From Brachybacterium tyrofermentans (lineage in GTDB: Bacteria > Actinomycetota > Actinomycetes > Actinomycetales > Dermabacteraceae): a stretch of 64,000 nucleotides of DNA. This document shows positions 18,466 to 27,962 of the stretch, in pieces (position 1 is the stretch's first letter; every line of letters starts with the position of its first letter). Location of the stretch: positions 1 to 64,000 of the forward strand of contig NZ_JABUXW010000018.1 in assembly GCF_014897585.1 (NCBI RefSeq), given 5' to 3'. The notes beneath the pieces are model-generated. The model was not told the origin of the DNA, did not search any database, and saw nothing but the letters and a program-made list of their open reading frames with translations. The position numbers and the translations under genes were made by a program.

Positions 18466-21400
18466 TCAGCCGAGGTCGGCGATCGCCTTGCGGATGCGCT
18501 TGTCGGAGACCGTCTGCTTCGTCCCCAGGGTCTGTGCGAACAGGCTGACCCGGAACTCCTCGATCAACCAGTCGACCTCCCGCGCCGCCGGCTCGGCACG
18601 GCGGCGCGCGGACAGCTTCGCCCGCGCGGTGGCCCAGTGTTGCTCGAGGTCGCGGATCTGCCAGGCGAGCTGCTCGTCGCGGCGGGGATTCTCGGGCAGC
18701 TTGTCCAGCCGCACTGCGTCCGCCTCGAGGTACCGTCGCAGGTCAGGCAGGTGGTCGATGCCCGTTCGGGAGATGAAGCCGTTCCCGAGCAGGGAGGCGG
18801 CGTGCTCCTTGATCTGCGTGAGGTGGGACAGGACGGCGAGCGACGGCGCCCGGCCCAGCTCCTTGGCCAGCTTCGCGTTGATCGCGAGCGCGGCGGCGGC
18901 ATCCTTCACCGCCTGCGCGGCGACCTCGTCGTGGCGTGCGCGCACCGACGCGGCGAGCGCGTCGTACTCCGCTCTCGTGCGCACTTGGGCGGAGCCGGCC
19001 AGGTGCACGGTCGCCGCCCGGGAGGCATCGGCGAGCAGGGCCGCCGTGGACCCGTAGTCCGATCCCGCGACCGCGAGCTTGGTGGGATTGGGCAGGGCAT
19101 TGAGCACGGCCGGGAGATCCGAGCCGAGCTCGCGGTCGAGCAGGGCGATCACGCCCTGCGGATGGGCGAGGGCCTGCTCGTCGGCGGTCGCGAGCACGGC
19201 GAGATCCACCCTCTCCAGTCGTCCGTCCGCACCTCGGCGCGCGACCAGCGAGGGATAGCCGGTCACCTTCAGCCCACCCACCGTGGACTCGTGGAGCATC
19301 GCCACACCGTCCTCGGGGAAGCCAGGAAGGTCCTTCCGCGCGAGACCGTCCGCCTGGGCGGTGACCGAGGCGTCCACCCGCTTCTTCAGGCGGTCCTTGA
19401 GGGCCTCCAGGCCGTCCCCGGAGCCGATCTCCCGCCCCTTGTCGTCGACCACCCGGAAATGCATGCGCAGGTGGGCGGGAAGCTTCGAGATCTCGAACTC
19501 GGCGCCGTAGAGCTGCAGGTCGTCCGGGACACCGGGGAGCGCCACGAGCTCGTCGGCGACCGCCTCGAGGAAGGCCTCACCGGCATCGGGGTCGTCGTCG
19601 TGCAGCGTCGCGGCGACCGACGTCGCGCGGTCCGGCGCAGGAACCAGGTGCCGACGGATCGGCTTGGGCAGCGAGCGGATCAGCTCGGTGACCAGCTCCT
19701 CGCGCAGCCCGGGGACCAGCCAGTCGAAGCCGCGGTCCTGCAGGCGGTTCAGCACGGCGAGCGGGATCGTGGCGGTGACCCCGTCGGTGCCCTTCGCGCC
19801 CACGTCACCGAAGGAGTAGCTCAGCGGCAGCGTGATGTCGCCCTGCACCCAGGTGTCGGGGAAGTCCGCCTCGATCGCCTCGGCGACTCCCTCGTCGGCG
19901 GCCAGCAGATCCTTCTCGGTGAGGGTGAGCAGGTCCGGCGTCTCGTGGCGCTGCTTCTTCCACCAGCTGTCGAAGTGCGTGCCGGAGACGACCGCGGCCG
20001 GGATCCGCTCGTCGTAGAAGCGGAACAGCTGCTCGTCGGAGATCAGCAGATCACGGCGACGGGTCTTCGCCTCGAGCTCCTCGAGCTCGGTAATCAGAGC
20101 GCGGTTGTCGCGGAAGAAATGGTGGCGGGTGCGCCAGTCGCCCTCGATGAGCGCCTTCTGGAGGAAGATCTCGCGGGCGGCCGGGGGGTCGATGCGTCCG
20201 TAGCCCACCACGCGGTCCGCGACGATCGGCACCCCGTAGAGGGTGACCTTCTCGTGGGCCATGGCGCTGGACTGCTTGGAGGACCAGTGGGGCGCGGAGT
20301 GGGAGCGCTTGACGACGTGCGCACCGGTCTCCTCCGCCCAGGCCGGGTCGATGCGGGCGGCGGTGCGGCCCCAGAGCCGGGAGGTCTCCACCAGCTCGGC
20401 GACCATCACATAGTCGGGGCGCTTCTTGGCCAGCGCGGATCCGGGCCACAGCGCGAAGCGGGCACCGCGGGCTCCGGAGTACTCGCGGGTGCGGTCGTCC
20501 TGCAGGCCGACGTGGGAGAGCAGGCCGGACAGCAGCGCCTGGTGGATCGCCTGCGGGGTGGCATCGCTGTCGTTGCGGGTGAGGTCCGCGTCCTTGGCCA
20601 TGTCCTTGAGCTGGGAATGCAGATCCCACCACTCCCGGATCCGCAGGTAGTGCAGGTGCTCGGAGCGCACCTCGCGGCGGAACGCCGAGTTCGACAGCGT
20701 CTTGCGGCGCCCCTGGAGGTGGTTCCAGAGGTTGAGGTAGGCGAGGAAGTCGCTGGTCTCGTCCTCGAAGCGCTTGTGCTTCTCCTTGGCCTGCTGCTCC
20801 TGGCCCAGCGGCCGTTCGCGCGGGTCCTGGATGGACATCGCCGCGACGATGATCAGCACCTCGCGCAGCGCCCCGAGGCGATGGGCCTCGATGAGCATGC
20901 GCGCCATGCGCGGGTCCAGCGGGAACCGGGCCAGCGCGGTGCCCACGCGGGTGAGGCGTCGCCCGCCGGGCTCGCTCGGGGCGGTCTCGATCGCGCCGAG
21001 CTCGTCGAGCAGGCGCACACCGTCGGTGATGGCGCGCGAGGCGGGCGGTTCCACGAAGGGGAAGGACTCCACGTCCCCCAGCCCCAGCGAGGTCATCAGC
21101 AGCACCACCGAGGCGAGCGAGGTGCGCAGGATCTCCGGTTCGGTGAACTCGGGCCTGCCCTCGAAGTCCTCCTCCGAGAACAGCCGGATCGCGATGCCGG
21201 CGGAGGTTCGCCCGGAGCGGCCGGACCGCTGGTTCGCGCTGGCCTGCGAGATCGGTTCGATCGGCAGGCGCTGCACCTTGGTGCGCTGGGAGTAGCGGGA
21301 GATGCGGGCGAGGCCGGCATCGATGACATAGGCGATGCCGGGGACGGTCAGGGAGGTCTCGGCGACGTTCGTGGACAGGATGATCCGGCGATACGTTCCC

Positions 21401-22353
21401 GAGGGCGACGGGGAGAAGATCTTCTGCTGGTCCTGGGCGGAGAGCCGACCGAACAGCGGCAGCACCTCGACCGGCAGCGCCGTGCGGCCCTTCCTGCCCT
21501 GATCGAGGTGGGTGGTGAGCGCCTCGGAGATCTCCCGGATCTCCCGCTCCCCGGGGAGGAAGACGAGCATGTCCCCGGGCCCCTCGGCGGCGAGCTCGTC
21601 GACCGCGTCCGTGATCGCCTGGGTGAGATCGCGCTCGACGGAGTGGATGTCCTCGAGCTCGTCGTCCTCCTCGACCTCCGCCTCGAGCACGAGCGGGCGG
21701 TAGCGGATCTCGACCGGATAGGTGCGGCCGGAGACCTCGATGATCGGGGCGCTCTCGCGCTCGCCGGAGGGCAGCGTGCGGCCGAAATGCTCGGCGAAGC
21801 GCTCGGGATCGATGGTCGCCGAGGTGATGATGATCTTCAGGTCCGGTCGCTGCGGCAGGATCTGACGGAGGTAGCCGAGGATCACGTCGATGTTCAGGGA
21901 CCGCTCGTGGGCCTCGTCGATGATGATCGCGTCGTAGCGCTTCAGCAGCCGGTCGCGCCCGATCTCGGCGAGCAGGATCCCGTCGGTCATGAGCTTCAGC
22001 CGGGTGCCGCGGCCGGTCTCACGGGTGAAGCGCACCTGGAAGCCGACGGTCCCCTCCCCCAGCTTCTCGCCGAGCTCGCCGGCGATGCGCTGGGCGACCG
22101 AGCGGGCGGCGATCCGACGGGGCTGGGTGTGGCCGATCAGCCGATTCTTCTGCCCGTACCCGAGCTCGAGCAGCATCTTGGGGATCTGGGTGGTCTTGCC
22201 CGAGCCGGTGGCACCGGCGATCACCACGACCTGGTTCTCGCGGATCGCCTCCATGATGTCCTCGCGGCGCCCGGAGACGGGCAGCTCGGCGGGATAGGAG
22301 ATCCTCGGGCCGGAGGGCACGGTCTGCTCCGGAACGGAGGGGCGATCAGTCAT
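18466..22353 (-). CDS. hrpA: ATP-dependent RNA helicase HrpA
   Basis: A 1295-residue DEAH-box RNA helicase, close to the usual HrpA length of about 1300. Walker A GATGSGKTT is at residues 47-55, DEAH in IIDEAHERSLN near residue 147, SAT in ITSATIDPERF, and the second lobe shows STNVAETSLTVPGI and QRSGRSGRTSAG. The carboxy-terminal HA2, OB-fold and DUF3418 regions follow. HrpA resolves stalled ribosomes and remodels structured RNA. The start ATG 22353 is the first residue of a short non-conserved leader. A nearly full-length open frame on the opposite strand is only a high-GC shadow. Confidence 0.95.
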   Translation of the reverse strand: MTDRPSVPEQTVPSGPRISYPAELPVSGRREDIMEAIRENQVVVIAGATGSGKTTQIPKMLLELGYGQKNRLIGHTQPRRIAARSVAQRIAGELGEKLGEGTVGFQVRFTRETGRGTRLKLMTDGILLAEIGRDRLLKRYDAIIIDEAHERSLNIDVILGYLRQILPQRPDLKIIITSATIDPERFAEHFGRTLPSGERESAPIIEVSGRTYPVEIRYRPLVLEAEVEEDDELEDIHSVERDLTQAITDAVDELAAEGPGDMLVFLPGEREIREISEALTTHLDQGRKGRTALPVEVLPLFGRLSAQDQQKIFSPSPSGTYRRIILSTNVAETSLTVPGIAYVIDAGLARISRYSQRTKVQRLPIEPISQASANQRSGRSGRTSAGIAIRLFSEEDFEGRPEFTEPEILRTSLASVVLLMTSLGLGDVESFPFVEPPASRAITDGVRLLDELGAIETAPSEPGGRRLTRVGTALARFPLDPRMARMLIEAHRLGALREVLIIVAAMSIQDPRERPLGQEQQAKEKHKRFEDETSDFLAYLNLWNHLQGRRKTLSNSAFRREVRSEHLHYLRIREWWDLHSQLKDMAKDADLTRNDSDATPQAIHQALLSGLLSHVGLQDDRTREYSGARGARFALWPGSALAKKRPDYVMVAELVETSRLWGRTAARIDPAWAEETGAHVVKRSHSAPHWSSKQSSAMAHEKVTLYGVPIVADRVVGYGRIDPPAAREIFLQKALIEGDWRTRHHFFRDNRALITELEELEAKTRRRDLLISDEQLFRFYDERIPAAVVSGTHFDSWWKKQRHETPDLLTLTEKDLLAADEGVAEAIEADFPDTWVQGDITLPLSYSFGDVGAKGTDGVTATIPLAVLNRLQDRGFDWLVPGLREELVTELIRSLPKPIRRHLVPAPDRATSVAATLHDDDPDAGEAFLEAVADELVALPGVPDDLQLYGAEFEISKLPAHLRMHFRVVDDKGREIGSGDGLEALKDRLKKRVDASVTAQADGLARKDLPGFPEDGVAMLHESTVGGLKVTGYPSLVARRGADGRLERVDLAVLATADEQALAHPQGVIALLDRELGSDLPAVLNALPNPTKLAVAGSDYGSTAALLADASRAATVHLAGSAQVRTRAEYDALAASVRARHDEVAAQAVKDAAAALAINAKLAKELGRAPSLAVLSHLTQIKEHAASLLGNGFISRTGIDHLPDLRRYLEADAVRLDKLPENPRRDEQLAWQIRDLEQHWATARAKLSARRRAEPAAREVDWLIEEFRVSLFAQTLGTKQTVSDKRIRKAIADLG

Positions 22354-22446
22354 GGTGCACCACTCTAAGCGGCACCCGCCGCGCCGTGCCTCGCAATATC
22401 GTCCGCGGGCACGTCGCGAGGCCAGGACGTGATCGAGGTGGCGCCC

Positions 22447-23061
22447 TCACCCCGCATCGATCACGGACCCGTTGCGGGGCAGCCCGGAGGGCAGCACGAC
22501 GGGGACCGGCTCGGCCGAGGACGCATCGGCACTGGTCATCGCCTGCAGGTGCAGGTGCGGCTCCATGCTGTTACCGGAGTTCCCGCACTCCCCGAGCTCC
22601 TGACCGACCCGCACCTGCTCTCCGCTGCGCACCCGGAGCGAGCCGTGACGCAGGTGGCACAGGGCGATGAACTCCCCGTCCGTGGTGCGGAGGATCACGT
22701 GGTTCCCGGCCAGGGCCTCCCATCCTCCGGCCGCCCGCCGTCGCTGCGTGAGGGCATAGCCGACAGAGGGCAGCCCGCGATGCGCCGGGTGGTCCGGCGA
22801 GCTGCCATGCGCTGCGACGACCACCCCGGCGACGGGCGCGAGCACCGTGCGGCCGAAGCCGGGGAAACGGTGGGCGGGCTCGGGGCGCAGCAGGGACCGC
22901 AGGCCGAACGGCGCCGTGCGACCGTCTGGCCCCACGGGGACCAGATCGATCGCCTGCGCGGTGGCGAAGAGCGTGGTGCCGTGGCTGGGCACCCGATCCG
23001 CCGGGGAGTTGCGCACGCTCCAGAGGCCGGTACCGGGATGGGCGAGCTCCAGTGCTGCCAT
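22447..23061 (-). CDS. M23-family metallopeptidase-like protein, no signal peptide
   Basis: A 204-residue protein with a LytM/M23 fold. The late zinc motif is EPHLHL (His-x-His) and an earlier His/Asp pair may be provided by [16 protein letters not shown]; between them is a beta-rich core ending in [11 protein letters not shown], typical of M23. No signal or membrane segment is visible, so export is unexplained. The ATG at 23061 has AGGAG 7 bases upstream, which I take as decisive. An in-frame GTG at 23247 would make the 13-bp tandem array part of the protein; it has no ribosome site. Confidence 0.8.
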   Translation of the reverse strand: MAALELAHPGTGLWSVRNSPADRVPSHGTTLFATAQAIDLVPVGPDGRTAPFGLRSLLRPEPAHRFPGFGRTVLAPVAGVVVAAHGSSPDHPAHRGLPSVGYALTQRRRAAGGWEALAGNHVILRTTDGEFIALCHLRHGSLRVRSGEQVRVGQELGECGNSGNSMEPHLHLQAMTSADASSAEPVPVVLPSGLPRNGSVIDAG

Positions 23062-23075
23062 ATCCGCTCCTGGGA

Positions 23076-23218
23076 GTCGATGGGCTGTGTCGAGGGGCTG
23101 TGTCGAGGGGCTGTGTCGAGGGGCTGTGTCGAGGGGCTGTGTCGAGGGGCTGTGTCGAGGGGCTGTGTCGAGGGGCTGTGTCGAGGGGCTGTGCCGGAGA
23201 GCCGTGCCGGAGAGCTGT
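23076..23218. repeat. 13-bp tandem array upstream of the M23 peptidase gene
   Basis: Eleven consecutive 13-bp units fill 23076-23218. Units 2-9 (23089-23192) are identical (GTCGAGGGGCTGT on the plus strand), unit 1 differs by one base, and units 10-11 are a second variant (GCCGGAGAGCYGT). The array begins 15 bases upstream of the peptidase start codon, immediately before its ribosome site. Neither strand has a stop in any frame. Perfect identity of eight units means recent expansion, so copy number is probably variable between strains. Confidence 0.95.
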
Positions 23219-23388
23219 GCGGCTCCGGCGTCCGTGCTCTCGGTCACGAGGCGTGTTCATGCTCGCAGACGGACGGACCGAGCACGAGGGCGAGCCCACG
23301 GCATCGGCTGATCCGAGCCATCCACCCGTCTACCATCGGGGGCGGGCCTGCCGCCGCGGCCCGACGACCGACGAGGAGTTCTGCCGCG

Positions 23389-24456
23389 ATGATGCGTGCA
23401 CTGCGCAAGACCGAGCCCGGTCCCGGGCTGACCCTGACCGAGGTCCCCGAACCGGCCTGCGGGCCCTGGGACGTGAAGATCCGGGTCCTGCGTGCCGGGA
23501 TCTGCGGCACCGACCTGCACATCCTGGGCTGGGACGATTCCGCGGAGGCGATGTGCGACACGGTCCCCTTCACCCCCGGCCACGAGTTCTACGGCGAGGT
23601 CGTCGAGGCGGGTTCCGAGGTCCCCGACGCTCGCATCGGCGACCGGGTCTCCGGCGAGGGGCATGTCGTGTGCGGGGTGTGCCGCAACTGCCGTGCCGGC
23701 CGCAAGCAGATGTGCATCCGCACCCGCAGCGTCGGCGTGCAGCGCGACGGGGCCTTCGCCGAATACGTCGTGATCCCCCATCTGAACGTGTGGGTGCACG
23801 AGCACGACAGCCGCACCGAGGTGATCACCCCGGAGCTGGGCGCGTTGTTCGACCCCTGCGGCAACGCCGTCCATACGGCGCTGAAGTTCCCCCTCGTCGG
23901 GGAGGACGTGCTGATCACCGGCGCCGGACCGATCGGGCTGATGGCCGCCGCCGTGGCGCGGCATGCCGGGGCGCGCTATGTCGCGATCACCGATGTCCAC
24001 GAGCATCGCCTGGAGATGGCCCGAGCCGGCGGTGTGGATCTCGCCCTGAACGTCGCCACCACCACGATGACCCAGGCGCAGCGCGAGCTCGGCATGAAGG
24101 AGGGCTTCGACGTGGGACTGGAGATCTCCGGCCAGGCCAGCGCCCTGCAGGAGATGATCTCGAACATGAACCACGGCGGCAGGATCGCCCTGCTCGGCCT
24201 GCCGGCCCGCCACTTCGAGCTGGACTGGACCACCGTCATCACCCACATGCTCACCCTGCAGGGCATCTACGGCCGGGAGATGTACGAGACCTGGAACGCG
24301 ATGAGCGCCATGATCTCCACCAGCCCGCTGCTGCGCGAACGGGTGCTCGCCACCGTCTCCGACGTCGTCCCGGCCTCGCAATGGGAGTCGGCCTACGAGA
24401 TCGCCCGCTCCGGCCGTGGCGGCAAGGTCCTGCTGGACTGGGAGACCATCGGCTGA
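23389..24456 (+). CDS. tdh: L-threonine 3-dehydrogenase
   Basis: A 355-residue zinc-dependent medium-chain dehydrogenase that oxidises L-threonine to 2-amino-3-ketobutyrate with NAD. Catalytic zinc ligands lie in [12 protein letters not shown] and [10 protein letters not shown]; the structural zinc lobe is [15 protein letters not shown]; the NAD site is [20 protein letters not shown]. Identification is reinforced by kbl directly downstream. ATG at 23389 or 23392 both fit GAGGAG at 23372-23377; a longer open frame upstream is an artefact of the tandem array. Confidence 0.95.
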   Translation: MMRALRKTEPGPGLTLTEVPEPACGPWDVKIRVLRAGICGTDLHILGWDDSAEAMCDTVPFTPGHEFYGEVVEAGSEVPDARIGDRVSGEGHVVCGVCRNCRAGRKQMCIRTRSVGVQRDGAFAEYVVIPHLNVWVHEHDSRTEVITPELGALFDPCGNAVHTALKFPLVGEDVLITGAGPIGLMAAAVARHAGARYVAITDVHEHRLEMARAGGVDLALNVATTTMTQAQRELGMKEGFDVGLEISGQASALQEMISNMNHGGRIALLGLPARHFELDWTTVITHMLTLQGIYGREMYETWNAMSAMISTSPLLRERVLATVSDVVPASQWESAYEIARSGRGGKVLLDWETIG

Positions 24457-24479
24457 ACGCCGGTCCTCCGCTCTGCCCG

Positions 24480-24520
24480 CACCTGCACCTGCACCTGCAC
24501 CCGTACCTGCGCACATACCT
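24480..24520 (+). repeat. CACCTG short tandem repeat in the tdh-kbl gap
   Basis: Three exact CACCTG units start at 24480 and decay into related CACCCGTACCTG and CATACCTA pieces up to about 24520. The stretch is C-rich and G-poor, so the tdh-kbl spacer RNA would be unstructured. It is probably slippage-derived; any role in controlling kbl translation is speculation. Confidence 0.7.
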
Positions 24521-24565
24521 ACGTCACCACCCCCTCATCCCTCGCACTTCGATGGAAGGACCACC

Positions 24566-25780
24566 GTGTACACGGACCTCAAGGACCAGCTGACCGCCGA
24601 GCTCGCCGAGATCGAGCAGGCCGGCACCTTCAAGCACGAACGGGTCATCTCGACCCCGCAGAGCAACCGCATCACCACCGGGCCGCTGGGCCGCGACGGG
24701 GCGGAGGTGCTGAACTTCTGCGCCAACAACTATCTCGGGCTGGCCGATCATCCGGATCTGCTCGCCGCGGCGAAGAAGGCGCTGGACGAGCGCGGCTTCG
24801 GCATGGCGTCGGTGCGGTTCATCTGCGGCACCCAGGATCTGCACCTCGAGCTCGAGCGGGCCGTCTCCACCTTCCTCGGCACCGAGGAGACGATCCTGTT
24901 CTCGTCCTGCTTCGACGCCAACGGCGCGGTGTTCGAGCCGCTGTTCGGCACGCAGGACGCGATCATCTCCGATGCACTGAACCATGCCTCGCTCATCGAC
25001 GGGATCCGCCTGTCCAAGGCAGCCCGGTACCGCTACCGCAATGCCGATCTCGAGGACCTGCGCACCCGGCTGGACGCGACCAGGGACCAGAACGACGGGG
25101 CGGGTGCCCGGCGCACGATCATCGTCACCGACGGCGTGTTCTCCATGGACGGCTATCTCGCTCCCCTCGACGGCATCTGCGATCTCGCCGACGAATACGG
25201 CGCCCTGGTGCTGGTGGACGACTCCCACGCCGTCGGCTTCATGGGCGCCACCGGCGCCGGGACCCCCGAGCACTTCGGCGTCTCGAACCGCGTGGACCTC
25301 TACACCGGAACCTTCGGCAAGGCGCTGGGTGGGGCGAGCGGCGGGTACGTCTCCGGGCGCCGCGAGATCGTCGCGATGCTGCGCCAGAAGGGCCGCCCCT
25401 ACCTGTTCTCCAACTCCCTGGCCCCCTCGATCGTCGCCGCCACCCTGGCGGCGCTCGACCTGGTCGCCGGCAGCGCCGAGCTGCGCGCGACCCTGTTCCG
25501 CAACGCGGAGCTGTTCCGCCGCCGGATGAGCGAGGAGGGCTTCGATCTGCTGGACGGCGAGCACGCGATCGTGCCCGTGATGTTCGGCGATGCCGCGCTC
25601 GCCGGTCGCATCGCGGACGCCATGCTCGACCACGGCGTGTTCGTCACCGCCTTCTCCTATCCCGTGGTCCCCCAGGGCAAGGCCCGCATCCGCGTGCAGC
25701 TCTCCGCCGCCCACACGGAGGCAGACGTCGAGGCCGCGGTCCAGGCCTTCATCGCCTCACGCGCAGCTGTTCAGGGCTGA
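24566..25780 (+). CDS. kbl: Glycine C-acetyltransferase (2-amino-3-ketobutyrate CoA ligase)
   Basis: A 404-residue PLP enzyme that cleaves 2-amino-3-ketobutyrate with CoA to glycine and acetyl-CoA, completing threonine catabolism begun by Tdh. Landmarks: [37 protein letters not shown] and the PLP lysine in [14 protein letters not shown]. Start is GTG 24566 with GGAAGGA 6-8 bases upstream; the frame upstream runs back into tdh and is not used. Same strand as tdh, 109 bp apart, likely one transcript. Confidence 0.95.
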   Translation: MYTDLKDQLTAELAEIEQAGTFKHERVISTPQSNRITTGPLGRDGAEVLNFCANNYLGLADHPDLLAAAKKALDERGFGMASVRFICGTQDLHLELERAVSTFLGTEETILFSSCFDANGAVFEPLFGTQDAIISDALNHASLIDGIRLSKAARYRYRNADLEDLRTRLDATRDQNDGAGARRTIIVTDGVFSMDGYLAPLDGICDLADEYGALVLVDDSHAVGFMGATGAGTPEHFGVSNRVDLYTGTFGKALGGASGGYVSGRREIVAMLRQKGRPYLFSNSLAPSIVAATLAALDLVAGSAELRATLFRNAELFRRRMSEEGFDLLDGEHAIVPVMFGDAALAGRIADAMLDHGVFVTAFSYPVVPQGKARIRVQLSAAHTEADVEAAVQAFIASRAAVQG

Positions 25781-25822
25781 GACCCGACAGCTCGACGGGT
25801 CGGCGGGCAGTCGGCTCGGCGG

Positions 25823-25843
25823 GTCACCAGGTCCCCTGGTGAC
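25823..25843 (+). terminator. Intrinsic terminator after kbl
   Basis: A perfect 9-bp stem (25823-25831 with 25835-25843) around a 3-base loop lies 43 bases after the kbl stop. No T run follows. The rest of the gap to 25946 holds only the ribosome site of the next gene. Confidence 0.55.
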
Positions 25844-25946
25844 TGGGGCTCTGCGGCACTGGGGAGGAACGGTCACGTCCCCGCGTGACCTGCACGATGT
25901 GCATGCACCGGCTCCCGTCGAGGGGCGATGGCGGAGGATCCCGGTC

Positions 25947-26594
25947 ATGATCTATCGCCTCGGATTCTGGACAGGGCCGGTGCCGGCCGACGACGAATCG
26001 GCCTGCGCCGACCTCCACACGCGGATCTATGCCGCGGAGCACAGGAGGCAGGCCACCGGGTGCAAGCCGCCTCCGGTGCCCGAGGTGCGCCGCTTCGTCG
26101 ACGCCGTGCTGGCCGAGCTGCCGGAGAGCGCCGAGGACCCGGCAGGGGCCGGGGACCTCGGCAGCGGCGAGTCGCTGGCGAGCGTCCGCGATCCGGCAGA
26201 CCTGGGGAAAGAGGCGCCCGCGGAGGAGGAGGCGTGCCCGTGGGGCTCCGGCGACGTCGCCGGCACCGCCACGGCGGAGGTCTTCCTGCCTCGTCTGCGG
26301 GGCCCGCACCGACGGGCGATCGCCCTCCTCACCCAGATCGCCCATGAGCACGGCCTGCACGGCTTCGACCTGGCAGCTCACCGGATGTTGAGCATGGCGG
26401 ACGCGTACTGGGTCGACGAGGTGCCGTCGACCGATGCGATCCTCGGGGTCGACCCCTCCACGGTCCTCGCCGATCTGTCGGCGTCCCGGGAGAGGATCTG
26501 CCGGGGTCCGGAGCTCGCCCGTCGACGACTGGCGAGTGCCCCGGCCGCGCTCGAGGAGAACATTGCCGGCACTGTCCTCGACGCCGCCTCCTGA
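25947..26594 (+). CDS. Uncharacterised 215-residue protein
   Basis: Not recognised. The start ATG at 25947 has GGAGG about 10 bases upstream and begins MIYRLGFWTGPVPADDE. Residues 1-50 look like a compact alpha/beta domain, 55-115 are a low-complexity acidic linker (Glu, Gly, Asp, Ala), and the rest is helical with LRGPHRRAIALLTQIAHEHGLHGFDLA. It has no signal peptide or membrane segment. The opening resembles small actinobacterial proteins that process or bind other proteins, but I cannot name a family. It converges with the phosphotransferase gene, 34 bp apart. Confidence 0.6.
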   Translation: MIYRLGFWTGPVPADDESACADLHTRIYAAEHRRQATGCKPPPVPEVRRFVDAVLAELPESAEDPAGAGDLGSGESLASVRDPADLGKEAPAEEEACPWGSGDVAGTATAEVFLPRLRGPHRRAIALLTQIAHEHGLHGFDLAAHRMLSMADAYWVDEVPSTDAILGVDPSTVLADLSASRERICRGPELARRRLASAPAALEENIAGTVLDAAS

Positions 26595-26628
26595 CCGTGG
26601 ACCGGCGGAACGCTCTCGGGCGATCAGC

Positions 26629-27765
26629 TCAGCCGGCGCGCTCGCCCAGCAGTCGGCGCCCGGATCGGCCCAGCGGATGATCCGGCCCATAGGCCCCGTG
26701 CAGGGAGAGCGCCATACGGGTCCCCCAGGCGCCTGCGCGCCGTATCAGCGCGTCCCATACCCCGTCGTCCTCGATCCCCGGCCAGCTCGCCGCGGCCCGG
26801 TAGTCACCGAGCACCTCGGCCGAGGGGTCATGCAGGAGCAGAGCCCCCAGGTCGCTCGCGGGGTCACCGGTCGTGGCATCTCCCCAGTCGATCAAGGCGG
26901 AACGGCCTGGGCCGGCGGGCACGACCACATTCCCCGGATGGGGGTCGCCATGCAGCAGCCGGTCCTCGTGGCTCCACACCGGCGCCATGATCCCCTGTTC
27001 CCACTGGGCGAGGGCCCGTCGACGCTGCCCGGGGCCGAGGTCCGCGCGTCCGAGGTCTGCGGCGAAGGCATCGGCCCGCGCGGCGAGGGGGACGCCGCGC
27101 ACCGGATTGCGTTCGATCGGCGGCGCCGGCAGAGAGTGCACCTGCCCGAGCATGCGCGCCAGCTCCCGTGCGACGGCGGCGCGTCCTGCGTCATCCGCTG
27201 CGGCAGCTGTCACCCCCTGGATCCATGGGATCACCATGGCATCAGGGCCGGTCGCGAGGGGTCTCGGGAACTGCATCGTCAGTTCGGCGCCCTGCGTCGC
27301 GAGGAAGCGCAGCACGACCAGCTCCCGTGACAGCAGCGCCCGTGCGCTGGCTCGCCGGGCCACTCGTGCCACCAGCGTCTGCCCGTCCAGCTCGCCCACC
27401 GGCCACAGCACGTTGTCCCAGCCCTCGCCGAGGGGCCGGGTGCCGACGGTCCAGGTGCATCGTGCCCAGGGAATCCCTGATTCCGGGATCCAGCGCTCCG
27501 CGATCCGTCGGACCCGCGTGATGTCGACGGGGAGGTCGGCAGGAGGAGGCGCCGGAGCGACCTCTGCGACCTTCATCCGCTCCGGGGACCAGGACCTCCG
27601 CTCGTCGACCGCCGCATCGAGCTGTGCTCCGGCCTCGATCTCCCCCGCGTTGGACTCTCGCCCGTCTGGCGCTCCGGTATCGGGCGCTCCAGTATCGGGC
27701 TTTCCGGTATCGGGCGTTCCGGTATCGGGCGTTCCTGCGTCGGCCGCTCCATCAGTTCTGGACAT
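26629..27765 (-). CDS. Aminoglycoside phosphotransferase/choline kinase-fold protein
   Basis: A 378-residue kinase-fold protein. The catalytic loop is LLHGDPHPGNVVV and the metal-binding motif ALIDWGDATTGDPASDLGALL follows, both as in the APH family; the amino lobe shows PLGEGWDNVLW. Members phosphorylate antibiotics, choline or other small molecules; the substrate is unknown. The first 45 residues are a low-complexity Asp-Thr-Gly-x-Pro repeat, which could make the true start later, near residue 58 (MKVAEVAP). The ATG chosen is 27765. Confidence 0.85.
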   Translation of the reverse strand: MSRTDGAADAGTPDTGTPDTGKPDTGAPDTGAPDGRESNAGEIEAGAQLDAAVDERRSWSPERMKVAEVAPAPPPADLPVDITRVRRIAERWIPESGIPWARCTWTVGTRPLGEGWDNVLWPVGELDGQTLVARVARRASARALLSRELVVLRFLATQGAELTMQFPRPLATGPDAMVIPWIQGVTAAAADDAGRAAVARELARMLGQVHSLPAPPIERNPVRGVPLAARADAFAADLGRADLGPGQRRRALAQWEQGIMAPVWSHEDRLLHGDPHPGNVVVPAGPGRSALIDWGDATTGDPASDLGALLLHDPSAEVLGDYRAAASWPGIEDDGVWDALIRRAGAWGTRMALSLHGAYGPDHPLGRSGRRLLGERAG

Positions 27766-27962
27766 CGCCCCAGGGTACGAGGCCCGGCGAGGACACACGC
27801 CGCAGGCCACCGCAGCCTCAGCGGCACGCCGGTCCTCGAGAGGCAACCTTCGGCAAACCTCGAAGGACTCCCTCACCGCTGGATACGGTGAGGGGCACGC
27901 GACGGGGCAGGACGATCCTGCTCCTCGGGCGACGCAGCCCGGATCGACCCCAGGAGGTTCGC

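Noticed and set aside
18637-22368. A 1243-codon open frame on the plus strand opposite hrpA
   Set aside because: It mirrors hrpA codon by codon in a high-GC genome, has no ribosome site and no conserved motif; HrpA on the minus strand has full-length motifs.
23076-23218. The 13-bp array as a CRISPR or as coding repeats
   Set aside because: Units are adjacent without spacers, so it is not CRISPR. Coding is unlikely because all frames are open on both strands, and the best start lies after the array.
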